25,842 nucleotides of DNA from an uncultured Collinsella sp. (lineage in GTDB: Bacteria > Actinomycetota > Coriobacteriia > Coriobacteriales > Coriobacteriaceae). The translations under genes were made by a program, and so were the position numbers. Shown piece after piece: positions 15,093 through 23,483 of this stretch. The notes beneath the pieces are model-generated. The model made no database searches and had not been told where the DNA came from. It saw nothing but the letters and a program-made list of their open reading frames with translations. The first letter of the stretch is position 1; each line of letters starts with the position of its first letter. Where the stretch lies: NCBI GenBank assembly GCA_958407995.1, contig CATYJU010000027.1:1-25842 (forward strand), in the 5' to 3' direction.

Positions 15093-16196
15093 CTAGCTGC
15101 GTTTTCGAATCAGGGCAATGTAGAAGCCCTCAAAGTCGCGGCTAGGCGGAATGGTGAGCGTGCCGGGCAGGCCGTTGGCGATGGCCGATACCTGACCCGC
15201 GGCAATGGCCTCGGTCAGAGCGTTGGACTCGACGCGCGGCTCCTCGCCGGCTTCCTGGGCGCGGCGTGCTTCGCTTTCGCTCGGCGTGCCGTCAAGGGGG
15301 ATGAGCTCGCAGTCCATATGCTTGTCGAGGGTCTCTTGCAGGGCGTCCTCGTTTTCCTGCGGCATGATCGAACAAGTGGAATAGACGAGCGTGCCGCCCG
15401 GCTTGAGGGCACCCATGGCGCGGTCCAGAAGCGCGCGCTGCGAGCGGGTGCACTTGCTCAGCAACTGCTCGGTCAGGCCGCGCAGACTTTTCTCGTTGCC
15501 GCTGATGACGGTGCCCGTGCCGGTGCAGGGGGCGTCGAGCAGGATGCGGTCGAAGCGGAAGAACTCGTCGAGCTCGCGTGCGTCGATGCGCATGACGGGC
15601 ACGTTTTTGGCACCCTGGCGATGGAGGTTTGATTCGAGCTTCTCGGCGCGGGGGATGTTCATCTCACAGGCGGTGAGGTGTGCCTGTCCCTGCGTGAGGG
15701 CGGCGATCTGCGTCGTCTTGCCGCCAGGGGCTGCGCACATGTCCAGGATGTCCTCGCCTGCCTGGGCGCCCAGGACCAACGGCGGCATCATGGATGACAG
15801 GCTCTGCAGGTAGATCTTGCCGTCGCGGTAGATGTCGAGGTCCCACAGATCGGAAACCTGGGCCTCGGGCAGGATAAAGGCGTCTGGGTACCAGGCGACG
15901 GGGTTGTGGGCGATGCCGGCTGCATCGAGCGCCGCAGCGATGTCCTCGGCGGTCGCCTTGAGCGTGTTGGCGCGCAGCGTGACCGGGCGTGCGGCTGCGG
16001 CACCGAAGCCCTCGATCATGAGGTGAGCATCGGCGGGCGCATAGGCGCCGGCGACCGTGTCGACCATAAAGCGCGGCAGGTCGGCGGCGGAGTGTTGGGC
16101 GGCAAGCTGGTCGGAAAGCTCGGTAGCAGCAAACTGCCTAAGCTTGAGCTCGGGCTTAACCTGCTTTTTTTGCTTACGACGACGCGGCTTGGACAT
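15093..16196 (-). CDS. RsmB/RsmF-type RNA (cytosine-C5)-methyltransferase
   Basis: A 367-residue NOL1/NOP2/Sun family SAM-dependent methyltransferase that makes 5-methylcytosine in rRNA (or tRNA). Visible motifs: a very basic N-terminus (SKPRRRKQKKQ), the SAM-binding DMCAAPGGKTTQ (about residues 150-160), DAPCTGTG (about 220) and STCSIMPQENE (about 274). The latter two carry the two catalytic cysteines of the m5C family. No NusB-like N-terminal domain is present, so it is closer to RsmF/YebU-like than to E. coli RsmB. ATG 16196 follows GGAAGG. It lies downstream of the MetRS-like gene on the same strand, separated by a palindromic element. Which cytosine it modifies is unknown. Confidence 0.92.
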   Translation of the reverse strand: MSKPRRRKQKKQVKPELKLRQFAATELSDQLAAQHSAADLPRFMVDTVAGAYAPADAHLMIEGFGAAAARPVTLRANTLKATAEDIAAALDAAGIAHNPVAWYPDAFILPEAQVSDLWDLDIYRDGKIYLQSLSSMMPPLVLGAQAGEDILDMCAAPGGKTTQIAALTQGQAHLTACEMNIPRAEKLESNLHRQGAKNVPVMRIDARELDEFFRFDRILLDAPCTGTGTVISGNEKSLRGLTEQLLSKCTRSQRALLDRAMGALKPGGTLVYSTCSIMPQENEDALQETLDKHMDCELIPLDGTPSESEARRAQEAGEEPRVESNALTEAIAAGQVSAIANGLPGTLTIPPSRDFEGFYIALIRKRS

Positions 16197-16215
16197 CCGT
16201 CTTTCCTTCCACCTA

Positions 16216-16336
16216 AATGATTATTCTGGGACGGGGATTAAATAATCATTCCATGACTCCCGTCACAAAAAGACTGTACTGTGGCGCCCGGGAATGATTT
16301 TTTAATCCCCGTCCCAGAATAATCATTCCCGGGCGC
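16216..16336. repeat. Nested palindromic element between MetRS-like and RNA methyltransferase genes
   Basis: Arms 16216-16252 and 16291-16327 are inverted copies matching at 36 of 37 positions. Each arm is itself a hairpin: AATGATTATT with AATAATCATT on the left. The right arm is extended by GC-rich ends into a perfect 16-bp stem (16284-16299 with 16321-16336). The loop of each copy contains CTGGGACGGGGATTA. The structure can form one long cruciform or two hairpins. There is no T-run for a simple terminator. It has the look of a small non-coding mobile or REP-like palindromic element. Confidence 0.8.
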
Positions 16337-16353
16337 GTTGCTACTAGCGTGCT

Positions 16354-18504
16354 TTAGTACTGGCTCTCGTGCTTGCTGAAGAAGTCGAAGCGCGGGGGCA
16401 GCGGCTTTACGCGGTGCTCGCCGGGCTTCTCGCCTAGGCTCTCCACAAACTCATCCGTGGAGGCGAAGATGTTATCCCAGCTAAAGAAGGCGACCGGATC
16501 GACGTTGAAGTACTCGCAGATGAGCTCGCAGCCGGCAGGGACGATGCCGTGCATGAGCACGGTCGCCACGCGCAGCTCGGTAAAGGCGTCGACGAGGGCC
16601 TGCGTCATTGCGGCGTTTGCCTCGTTACCCTCGAGCTTGTTGGCGGCCTTGGAGGCATCGCTCCAGCGCTTGTTGGCGGCGCGCAGGTAGTCGTCGCACA
16701 CGGCGAGCGCGCGGTGCGTCTCGAACTTGTACATGGCCTGCTCAAAGGCAAGGGCGGCCTGCTCGGCGGCCTCGACCACGGCGGCAGAGGCCGCGCCGGC
16801 GGGGATACAGCCGTTGCGGTAGGGGCTCTCGTCGCCCTCCTTGACGGCGACGCCGTAGAAGCAGCTGCGGGCCAGGCGGTTGAACACGCCGGTCAAAAGG
16901 GCGCTCTCCTTAAGGGCCGGATCGATGACGCGCTTGTCGTCGCAGGCGCGCACCTCGTTGCCGTCCTTGTCCTTGCCGGTCACGCGGGTGTCGTATGCCT
17001 TGGGGCTAAAGCTCACTGGCTTTTCGGACAGGCCGAGCGACAGCCAGTGCGCGCGCATCTGCTCGCAGGTGTAGTGGTTGAGCAGGTCGTCTGCCGGCGG
17101 GGGAGGCGTCTGCGAGGACGAGCTGGCCTTTTTGCCCATGTAGAGCAGGTGGTAGCAGGCGCTGACGGTGCTCTGCGTTAGGCCCCAGCCCAGGGCCTCC
17201 CACATGGCGGTCTGCGCGATGCAGTAGAAGTAGATGTTGTCCTGACCGATAAACTGGTAGATCTGTGCGTCGTCCGAGCACCACCAGTCGCGCCAGTCGA
17301 GCGAGCTGTGCTGGTAGGTGGGCGCGGGCACCTGCGTGGAGTCGGCAGCGGGCTCGCCCATGAGGGCGGCGTCCTGGGCGGCGACGCCCTCGGTCACGCC
17401 GGCGGCCTTAGCATCGCGCGCGAGCACGGTACGCGTATAGCTGATGGGCGCCCACAGGCTCTCGGGCCAGCACCAGCAGGTGACGTCCGAGACGCCATCG
17501 ACCTCGGGCACTGGAACGCCCCAGTCGATGTTGCCGGTGATGCGGAAGGGCACGAGCGCCTTGCCGCTGCGGAAGCGCACGCCGCCGTTGGCGAGCACCG
17601 CGTGGGCGTCGTCGCGCTCCTTCCAGCTGGGGAAGGTGACGGTAAAGCTGCTCTTGTTGCCCTCGGGCTCCAGCACGGTGTGCTCGGGGAGCTGGTCCTC
17701 GACGGTATCGAAGGCCTCGCGGAACTTGTTCTGGATGTAGAGCTGAGCCGGCAGCAGCCACTCCTCCATGGTCTTGGAGACCACGGAGCGAACCTGCGGG
17801 TTCTGGGCGAGCTTGGCGGTGTAGGTCTTCATAAAGTCGAGGTAGGCCGGCAGGTCAAAGTAGAGGTTGTCGACCGGGCGCAGCTCGGGCACCTCGCCGG
17901 TGAGCTGGCTCTTGGGCGCGATGAGCTCCTCGGGCTCAAACTGGTGACCCAGGTCACATTCGTCGGCGTAGGCTTTCTCGGACTTGCAGCCCTGGATGGG
18001 GCAGCGGCCGATCACCTGGCGGCCGTTGAGGAACGTGCCAGCCTTAGCATCGTAGAACTGCAGCGTGGAGCGCTTGGAGATGGTGCCCTGCTCGTGCAGG
18101 CGCTTGATAATCTCCGCGGTCACCTCGTTGTGAATCTGCGCAGCCGGCTCAAGGCCCGAGCCGCCGTAGATGTCGCAGCTGATGTTGTAGTTGTTGAGGG
18201 TCGCGGCCTGGCGGGAGTGATTGGACTCGACATACTCGCCGATGGACTTATCGTAGCCCTCGTTCTCCTTGAGCTTGCGGTAGCTCTCCATGATGGGCGA
18301 ACCGTAGCAGTCGGTGCCCGAGGTGAAGATGACGTTCTCGCGGCCCAGGCGGTCGCGCAGGAAGCGGGCGAAGAAGTCGGCCGGGACAAAAACGCCGCCA
18401 ACGTGGCCAAAGTGAAGGCCCTTGTTGCCGTAGGGCTCGCCGGCGGTAACGATGGCGCGGCGAGGCCAGCTGGGACGGTCGTTCATGGAGTATTTGGATG
18501 CCAT
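16354..18504 (-). CDS. Divergent methionyl-tRNA synthetase-like protein
   Basis: A 716-residue class I aminoacyl-tRNA synthetase of the MetRS type. MetRS would join methionine to tRNA-Met using ATP. Visible: HFGH (residues 31-34, HIGH motif), a SGTDCYGSPI strand, a zinc-knuckle-like insertion (CPIQGC...CDLGHQFEPEEL), FDLPAYLDF, and a helical C-terminal anticodon-type domain. Several hallmarks are altered: the KMSKS loop reads KKASSSS (near 460), the region equivalent to VWLDAPIGY reads ESLWAPISY (near 350), and the FIGKDNIYFH strand ends in Tyr instead of His. There is no C-terminal EMAP-type tRNA-binding domain. Start ATG 18504 has AAGGAG 5 nt upstream. It may be the housekeeping enzyme of this lineage or a paralog. 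Confidence 0.85.
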   Translation of the reverse strand: MASKYSMNDRPSWPRRAIVTAGEPYGNKGLHFGHVGGVFVPADFFARFLRDRLGRENVIFTSGTDCYGSPIMESYRKLKENEGYDKSIGEYVESNHSRQAATLNNYNISCDIYGGSGLEPAAQIHNEVTAEIIKRLHEQGTISKRSTLQFYDAKAGTFLNGRQVIGRCPIQGCKSEKAYADECDLGHQFEPEELIAPKSQLTGEVPELRPVDNLYFDLPAYLDFMKTYTAKLAQNPQVRSVVSKTMEEWLLPAQLYIQNKFREAFDTVEDQLPEHTVLEPEGNKSSFTVTFPSWKERDDAHAVLANGGVRFRSGKALVPFRITGNIDWGVPVPEVDGVSDVTCWCWPESLWAPISYTRTVLARDAKAAGVTEGVAAQDAALMGEPAADSTQVPAPTYQHSSLDWRDWWCSDDAQIYQFIGQDNIYFYCIAQTAMWEALGWGLTQSTVSACYHLLYMGKKASSSSQTPPPPADDLLNHYTCEQMRAHWLSLGLSEKPVSFSPKAYDTRVTGKDKDGNEVRACDDKRVIDPALKESALLTGVFNRLARSCFYGVAVKEGDESPYRNGCIPAGAASAAVVEAAEQAALAFEQAMYKFETHRALAVCDDYLRAANKRWSDASKAANKLEGNEANAAMTQALVDAFTELRVATVLMHGIVPAGCELICEYFNVDPVAFFSWDNIFASTDEFVESLGEKPGEHRVKPLPPRFDFFSKHESQY

Positions 18505-18636
18505 GGGACTCCTTCGCATATAGTGGGAGCGCGGCCGGGCGCAAGGCCTGGCGACGCGGTGGTCAATTCGTGCATATCGTTCGACATTATCGCACATGCG
18601 GACGGGTACGTGGCAGGGGCGCTATCCTAAGATGCT

Positions 18637-19203
18637 ATGAATGAGATTTCCAACATACATGCGTTTGAGGACGAGGATTTTCTGCACGCTTGCTTCGTGT
18701 GGGGCATGGTCGTGCTTGGCGCATTTGCCGTGTGCCTGGTGCCGGTGTTTATGCTGCTGGGTGGGCCCGCAGATCTGGATGCGGCTGACGCGGGCGGTTG
18801 GACGGCGGTCTTGGGCTGGCTAGTCGGCTTGAGTGCGGTTTCGGCGGCGTCATTTGCCGTGCACGAGCTGGTGCACGCGGCGTTCTTTAAGCTGTTTGCG
18901 CCCGTCGGTGCTCGGGTGACCTTTGGGGCAAATCTCGAAACCTGCATGATTTACGCTTGCGCCGAGGGCGTTGTGTATTCGCGTGCGCGGTACATGGTCA
19001 TTTGCCTGGCGCCGACGGTTGCCTTGACGGTGGCGTTTGCCCTGGGGTTTGCGTTCTCGGACTATCCGCTGCTGTGCTACCTGGCGGCTGGTCTGCACTT
19101 GTCGGGCTGCGTGGGCGATTGGTATTACGTGCGGACCATCCTGCGCGACCGCCGCATTGTCGCCTGCGAGGATACGTCCTTTGGCGTGCTCTTTTTTGGG
19201 TGA
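18637..19203 (+). CDS. DUF3267 family zincin-like membrane protein
   Basis: A 188-residue integral membrane protein with about four hydrophobic segments (about 19-42, 56-75, 120-140, 147-160). A zinc-protease-type HELVH is at residues 76-80, at the end of the second segment. DUF3267 proteins are putative membrane zincins of unknown substrate. A third metal ligand cannot be assigned by eye. The ATG lacks a strong Shine-Dalgarno and lies close to a TATCCT -10-like sequence, so a short leader is possible. The stop codon overlaps the ribosome-binding site of queH, 10 nt upstream of its ATG, so the two are co-transcribed. Confidence 0.85.
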   Translation: MNEISNIHAFEDEDFLHACFVWGMVVLGAFAVCLVPVFMLLGGPADLDAADAGGWTAVLGWLVGLSAVSAASFAVHELVHAAFFKLFAPVGARVTFGANLETCMIYACAEGVVYSRARYMVICLAPTVALTVAFALGFAFSDYPLLCYLAAGLHLSGCVGDWYYVRTILRDRRIVACEDTSFGVLFFG

Positions 19204-19213
19204 GGAGATGTCG

Positions 19214-19789
19214 ATGAAGTCGTTGTTGCTGCATGCGTGCTGCGCACCATGCTCGCTTGAGCCGGTTCGCCTGCTGCGCGAGGAGGGGTTTGAGCCCACG
19301 ATTTGCTGGACCAACCCTAATATTCAACCTCACGATGAATGGCAGCGGCGTTTGGACGAGCTGCGCCGGTGGTGTGCCGACGGCGACATCGAGCTCATCG
19401 AGGCCGAGGAGGATCGCGAGCGCTGGGAGGCCGGCGTGGCCCCGCTGGGTGCCGATCGGCCCCGTCGCTGTCGCTCGTGCTATGCCCTGCGCTTGGCCGA
19501 GGCGTGCCGCGTGGCCCAGGAGCGCGGGTTTGAGTTTGTGGGCACGACGCTCGCCGTCTCGCCGTATCAGCTGTTCGATACCTGCAATGATGTTTTGGAG
19601 CGTCTGGCTGCCGCCCGCGGTCTCACCCCGGTGATTCGCGATTTTCGCCCGTATTATCCCGAGGCTACGCGCCGTTCGCGTGAGCTGGGCATGTATCGGC
19701 AGAATTACTGCGGCTGCCGTTTCTCGGCGGTCGAGGCGGCCATGGATCGCGCCCGCATCCGCGACGAGCGCAAAGCCGCCAAAAAGTAG
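19214..19789 (+). CDS. queH: Epoxyqueuosine reductase QueH
   Basis: A 191-residue QueH (DUF208) enzyme. It reduces epoxyqueuosine to queuosine in the wobble base of tRNAs with GUN anticodons, the non-orthologous replacement of QueG. Diagnostic residues are visible: HACCAPC (Cys9, Cys10, Cys13), RCRSCY (Cys86, Cys89) and YCGC (Cys166, Cys168), supplying the 4Fe-4S cluster and metal sites. ATG 19214 lies 6 nt after TGAGGAG, which itself overlaps the upstream stop. The ATG at 19208 touches the Shine-Dalgarno and is disfavoured. Other queuosine genes are not in the window. Confidence 0.95.
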   Translation: MKSLLLHACCAPCSLEPVRLLREEGFEPTICWTNPNIQPHDEWQRRLDELRRWCADGDIELIEAEEDRERWEAGVAPLGADRPRRCRSCYALRLAEACRVAQERGFEFVGTTLAVSPYQLFDTCNDVLERLAAARGLTPVIRDFRPYYPEATRRSRELGMYRQNYCGCRFSAVEAAMDRARIRDERKAAKK

Positions 19790-19849
19790 TTCATTTGGGC
19801 TGGGACTTTGAGCTGTCTGTGCGGTACGGTCGTTTTTGGGAAAGTCGAT

Positions 19850-20506
19850 TTAATTAAGCGTGTGATCGTGGCTCGCTTGATACCAAACGACGACTCCTAT
19901 GATTCTAATCCTCCGTTTGTTAAACATCAGATCCGGACTTGCTGTTGCATATGAATGGGACGACAGCACAATCATGTCGTTTCCTTCTGCAAATCGCCTA
20001 ATTACCGGTGTTTTACCGTCTGCGAGCGCCAATACAGCACAGCCGTTCCAAGGCTTTGCGGTGGTATCGACAAGTAGCAAGCTGCCGGGAGGGTAAATGC
20101 GGGACATTTCGTCGCCTTTGATTTTAACGAAAACGCTATGTGGGTGACGTTTGGCTACGTCTACAGGCGCGCAAGCATTTTGTTGGCCGTGCGTGATGCG
20201 GCGCTTTTGCGATTCGATATCGATGACGGGAAATGTGCCCTCCATTTCGTGGATAGCAGGGTCTTCGTCGGTGACGATTCTTTTATTTGCGAGCTTTACA
20301 GCCAAACCGTTTTCCTCGCCAACAAGTTCATCGCGGGTGCAACCGAAGAGCGCTTGTAACTTTTCAATATAGCGCTCACGGGGGGCATACCGACTTTTTT
20401 CCCAACGACAAACTGTCTCTTTAGATACCCCCAACATCTCTGCAAGTTGCGCCTGACCAAGATGCTCCATGGTGCGGAGTTTACGAATATTTGCCCCGAA
20501 GCCCAT
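19850..20506 (-). CDS. XRE-type regulator with protease-dead S24 domain
   Basis: A 218-residue regulator. A helix-turn-helix of XRE type spans about 5-55 (AQLAEMLGVSKETVCRWEK), a linker follows, and a LexA/CI-like S24 domain covers about 124-215. In LexA and CI the active serine is in GDSM and the lysine in a TVKR-type strand. Here these read GDEM (Glu133) and VIRRF (Arg170), so self-cleavage is not expected. The domain may dimerise or sense a ligand. Its ATG is 2 nt downstream of the arcA-like stop codon and uses AGAGGA within that gene as ribosome-binding site, so it is co-transcribed. It probably controls the divergent arc operons, which is inference. Confidence 0.88.
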   Translation of the reverse strand: MGFGANIRKLRTMEHLGQAQLAEMLGVSKETVCRWEKSRYAPRERYIEKLQALFGCTRDELVGEENGLAVKLANKRIVTDEDPAIHEMEGTFPVIDIESQKRRITHGQQNACAPVDVAKRHPHSVFVKIKGDEMSRIYPPGSLLLVDTTAKPWNGCAVLALADGKTPVIRRFAEGNDMIVLSSHSYATASPDLMFNKRRIRIIGVVVWYQASHDHTLN

Positions 20507-20508
20507 GG

Positions 20509-21759
20509 CTATAGATCCTCTCGCCACAGAGGGAGGCATAGACAGTTTGTGCCACCATAGCCTTTGGTGAGCTCGTCAATGGATAGCGGGAATAATTCCA
20601 TTCCTGCTTTCTCAAGCGCTTCGTTGGTCCAAACGTTTTCTTCATATACGCATAGTTTTCCTGGCGAGAGCGCAAGGATAGACGTTGCGTTGTTCCGGCG
20701 TTCTCTTTCGTAGGCGGTTTGATTCCCGCCTCCGCAGTCAATCACTTTTATTGGTTCGCAACAGGCTGCAGAGAGTATTTCCGGAATCGTGCGATCGATA
20801 GGAGTGATCGTAAGGCCCCTTCCGGATCGTTTTAGTTGAATGCTGTATGCATCAACGGCATTGCATATCTCACGATCGATGAGGAACGCGTCGTGATCAA
20901 TTCTACTTATGAACGTATCGAGGTGGATACGCAGCCCGTCAGAGGGGACTCGAATCGCAATTAGCTCGGTGGTCTGGAATTTATTTGAGGTCAGGAGCTC
21001 TTTGGCAAGTGACTCGACGGCGGCGGGTTCAGTTCGGTCAGAGATTCCAACTAATATTGTCTTAGCACTGATAACAATAATGTCTCCGCCTTCTATATGG
21101 TAGCTACTCCTGTTCAAATCACATATTGGAGTTTCTCCCATGATCTTGTGGTGGGTGAATATCTGCCGGTATAAGGCGACCTCACGATCACGCTCAGGCC
21201 AATACATATGATTTAGGATGATGCCGTCTCCGACTACCACAGCAGGATCACGAGTGAAAAAAAGCGTGTTGAGGGGATTGACCAAGAGCGAGGCGGGATC
21301 AAATTGCTCGTGCACGAGCGCCCGTAGTGTTTCCGACTGGTTTGAACATAGCTCAGTGTCTCCAAAGCGAATGCCGTTAAGTACTATATTCACCAATTCC
21401 TGGGTGTTCTTAGCGTTCTCAAACAGCTGGGTTATTGCCTCGAGGAACTCTCTGCCTGTTGCCCCGCTGCAACGGAGGTAGTCATCAATAAAATATTTAA
21501 GTGATTGGGGCTCAGTTTCAAGTGAGTCTTCGAGAAGGTCCCTAATTTCAATGGTTTCTACGCCATGCTTCTCAAGCAATTGAACCATGGAATCGTGCTC
21601 ATACATTGCTTTGTCGAGGTCAAAACGACCGCTCCATTTTCGCAGGGAGAAAACTTGGCTGAAGTCGGCATCAGGGTAGTTTTGTGTTTCAGCTCCTGGT
21701 CGATGGACAAGTACGGCTTTTAAATGACCGATTTCATTTGTTATGTGTATGCCTTGCAT
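20509..21759 (-). CDS. Arginine deiminase paralog with altered active-site loop
   Basis: A 416-residue arginine deiminase family protein. ADI converts L-arginine to citrulline and ammonia. Present: FTRDP (Asp), HIEGGDI (Glu), IHLDTF (His and Asp), DRTEP (Arg) and the catalytic Cys in GGTNCLCLPLWRED. Altered: the substrate-gating Arg of the C-terminal loop (GRGG five residues before the Cys in the companion copy) is Tyr here (KGYGGTNC), and the Asn before TRDP is shifted. It may have changed specificity or regulation. Start ATG 21759 follows AGGAG by 7 nt. It is divergent from the arcD operon and leads the regulator gene. The name arcA is withheld because activity on arginine is uncertain. Confidence 0.85.
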   Translation of the reverse strand: MQGIHITNEIGHLKAVLVHRPGAETQNYPDADFSQVFSLRKWSGRFDLDKAMYEHDSMVQLLEKHGVETIEIRDLLEDSLETEPQSLKYFIDDYLRCSGATGREFLEAITQLFENAKNTQELVNIVLNGIRFGDTELCSNQSETLRALVHEQFDPASLLVNPLNTLFFTRDPAVVVGDGIILNHMYWPERDREVALYRQIFTHHKIMGETPICDLNRSSYHIEGGDIIVISAKTILVGISDRTEPAAVESLAKELLTSNKFQTTELIAIRVPSDGLRIHLDTFISRIDHDAFLIDREICNAVDAYSIQLKRSGRGLTITPIDRTIPEILSAACCEPIKVIDCGGGNQTAYERERRNNATSILALSPGKLCVYEENVWTNEALEKAGMELFPLSIDELTKGYGGTNCLCLPLWREDL

Positions 21760-21843
21760 GCCTGTCTCCTGTCCTGCTGGTTTTTATATAAGGCTAAGGC
21801 AGGTTCCTTGTTGTGTTGCGGAAAAGTTAAAAGACGTATGTAA

Positions 21844-21894
21844 TTGACAAATAACATCAATTTAAAATATCAGATTGATTAATAACGTCACTTT
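21844..21894. promoter_or_regulatory. Tandem operator-like repeats in divergent arc region
   Basis: TTGACAAATAACATCAATTT (21844-21863) and a second copy at 21875-21894 agree at 16 of 20 positions and are offset by 31 bp, about three helical turns. Each contains the dyad TGA-N9-TCA. The first is extended to AATTGA-N9-TCAATT. They overlap -35-like TTGACA and lie between the two divergent arc transcripts, suiting a regulator that acts on both. The start sites are not resolved. Confidence 0.6.
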
Positions 21895-22012
21895 AGCTGC
21901 CGTTCATAGGTGAAAAGCGACACGATAGCGATGGTTGCCCGACCACCGCTGAGCAACCTCATACATTTATGGTGCCAGCTGGATAGATGGGAAAAGGAAT
22001 GAAGGAGGAGAT

Positions 22013-23455
22013 ATGGCAGCGGAAAGTTCGAAAGGCATCAAGCAGTTCAAGGTCCCGCACGTATATGCGATCATCTTTGCACTTATGGTCATCTTCGCTG
22101 TTCTCACGTGGATTGTTCCCTCTGGGTCCTATCAGTGTCAGGAGGTGAACGGTCGTGAAGTCACTGTCGCAGGTACGTATGAGCAGAGTGAAAAGACATA
22201 TATTGACGAGGAAACCGGGGATGAAGTAGATCTCAGACAAGGTGTCTTCGATGTTCTTCAGGCTCCAACGCGCGGTATACAAGAGGCAATTGAGGTCGTT
22301 GCATTCATCTTGATTGTGGGCGGTTCGTTTCAGGTTATTACTAAAACGGGCGCTATCACGAGCGGAATGGGTCGTGTCGTTCGCCGCTTTAAGAACAAAG
22401 ACATTCTAATTATTCCTATTGCGATGGTTCTCTTTGCATTGGGCGGAACGAGCTTTGGCATGGCGGAAGAAACTCTCCCGTTCTTTGCGATCTTCATGCC
22501 AATTATGATGGCTATGCGCTTCGACTCGATGACGGCGTTCATGGTCGTGTTCGTTGGAGCGCGCACGGGTTACATCGCCTCAACGATTAATCCGTTTAAT
22601 GTTCTCATTGCGCAAGGTATTCTTGGTATTCAGGGCAACCCCCAGCTGTGGCTGCGTATGATTGCCTGGGTTGTTTTGACCGCCGTTGCAATTACTTGGG
22701 TTGTCCTCTATGCACGAAGGGTAAAGAAGAATCCTGAGTCATCGATCACATTTGAGGATGATATCGCCAAGAAAGTCGAGTTCGCTGCCGATGAATCTGC
22801 CCTTGATGCGGAATTTACGGGTCGTCAAAAAGGCGTGCTTGCGGTATTTATCGCTGGAATGTGCCTTATCATCTGGGGACTTGTGACCCAGGGCTGGTAT
22901 ATGAACGAGATTTCTGCGGTCTTTTTGGCCATGGGCTTGTTGGCTGGTGTTATTGCGGGCTTTAGTCAGGACGTCATCGCTCAGGAATTTGTTGCGGGTA
23001 TCGCTGACTTTGCTTTCTCGGCAATTGTCGTTGGACTTGCGCGTGGCATCCTTGTCATTGCCTCTGACGGCATGATCATCGATACCATCCTCAATGCGCT
23101 CGCCACTGGTCTGGGCGGCATCCCGGCGGTTCTCTTTACTACGCTTCTTTATGCGGTTGAGAACCTCCTGGCGATCCTGGTTCCCAGCTCATCTGGCCTT
23201 GCAGCACTGACCGCTCCCATTTTTGGACCTTTGACCGAACTCATGGGCCTTAATCCCGAGGCTGCCGTGTGGGCTCTCTCCATGGGTAGCGCGACGATGT
23301 CTTTGATCTGTCCTACTAGCGCCATTCTTGTAGCGGGTTTGGGCGTGTGCAAGATCAAGCTTGGCCAGTGGTGGAAGACCGTTTGGAAATTCTTCTTGGT
23401 CGTGTCGCTCATCAATATCGTATTCGTAGCAATCTCGGGACTTATTGCCCTGTAG
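22013..23455 (+). CDS. Arginine/ornithine antiporter, ArcD/YfcC family
   Basis: A 480-residue membrane protein with about 12 hydrophobic segments, of the YfcC/DcuC-like superfamily that includes basic amino acid antiporters of arc operons. Visible: the first helix VPHVYAIIFALMVIFAVLTWIVPSG, a GGSFQVITKTGAI segment, NPFNVLIAQ, and the C-terminal VPSSSGLAALTAPIFGPL with an SxSG-type re-entrant signature, plus LICPTSAIL. ATG 22013 has AAGGAGG 4 nt upstream. Gene order (transporter, deiminase, carbamoyltransferase) argues for electroneutral exchange of arginine for ornithine; the substrate is inferred from context. Confidence 0.85.
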   Translation: MAAESSKGIKQFKVPHVYAIIFALMVIFAVLTWIVPSGSYQCQEVNGREVTVAGTYEQSEKTYIDEETGDEVDLRQGVFDVLQAPTRGIQEAIEVVAFILIVGGSFQVITKTGAITSGMGRVVRRFKNKDILIIPIAMVLFALGGTSFGMAEETLPFFAIFMPIMMAMRFDSMTAFMVVFVGARTGYIASTINPFNVLIAQGILGIQGNPQLWLRMIAWVVLTAVAITWVVLYARRVKKNPESSITFEDDIAKKVEFAADESALDAEFTGRQKGVLAVFIAGMCLIIWGLVTQGWYMNEISAVFLAMGLLAGVIAGFSQDVIAQEFVAGIADFAFSAIVVGLARGILVIASDGMIIDTILNALATGLGGIPAVLFTTLLYAVENLLAILVPSSSGLAALTAPIFGPLTELMGLNPEAAVWALSMGSATMSLICPTSAILVAGLGVCKIKLGQWWKTVWKFFLVVSLINIVFVAISGLIAL

Positions 23456-23483
23456 GTTTCATGGCTGAAATGGAGTAACAGGA

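Noticed and set aside
17308..18630. Plus-strand open frame of 440 codons opposite the MetRS-like gene
   Set aside because: Low-complexity Gly/Val/Leu/Ala content typical of an antisense frame; the minus-strand MetRS motifs are decisive.
21844..21868. TTGACA plus TAAAAT as a complete plus-strand promoter
   Set aside because: The spacing is only 13 nt, too short for a sigma-70 promoter; the TTGACA is better explained as part of the operator-like repeat.
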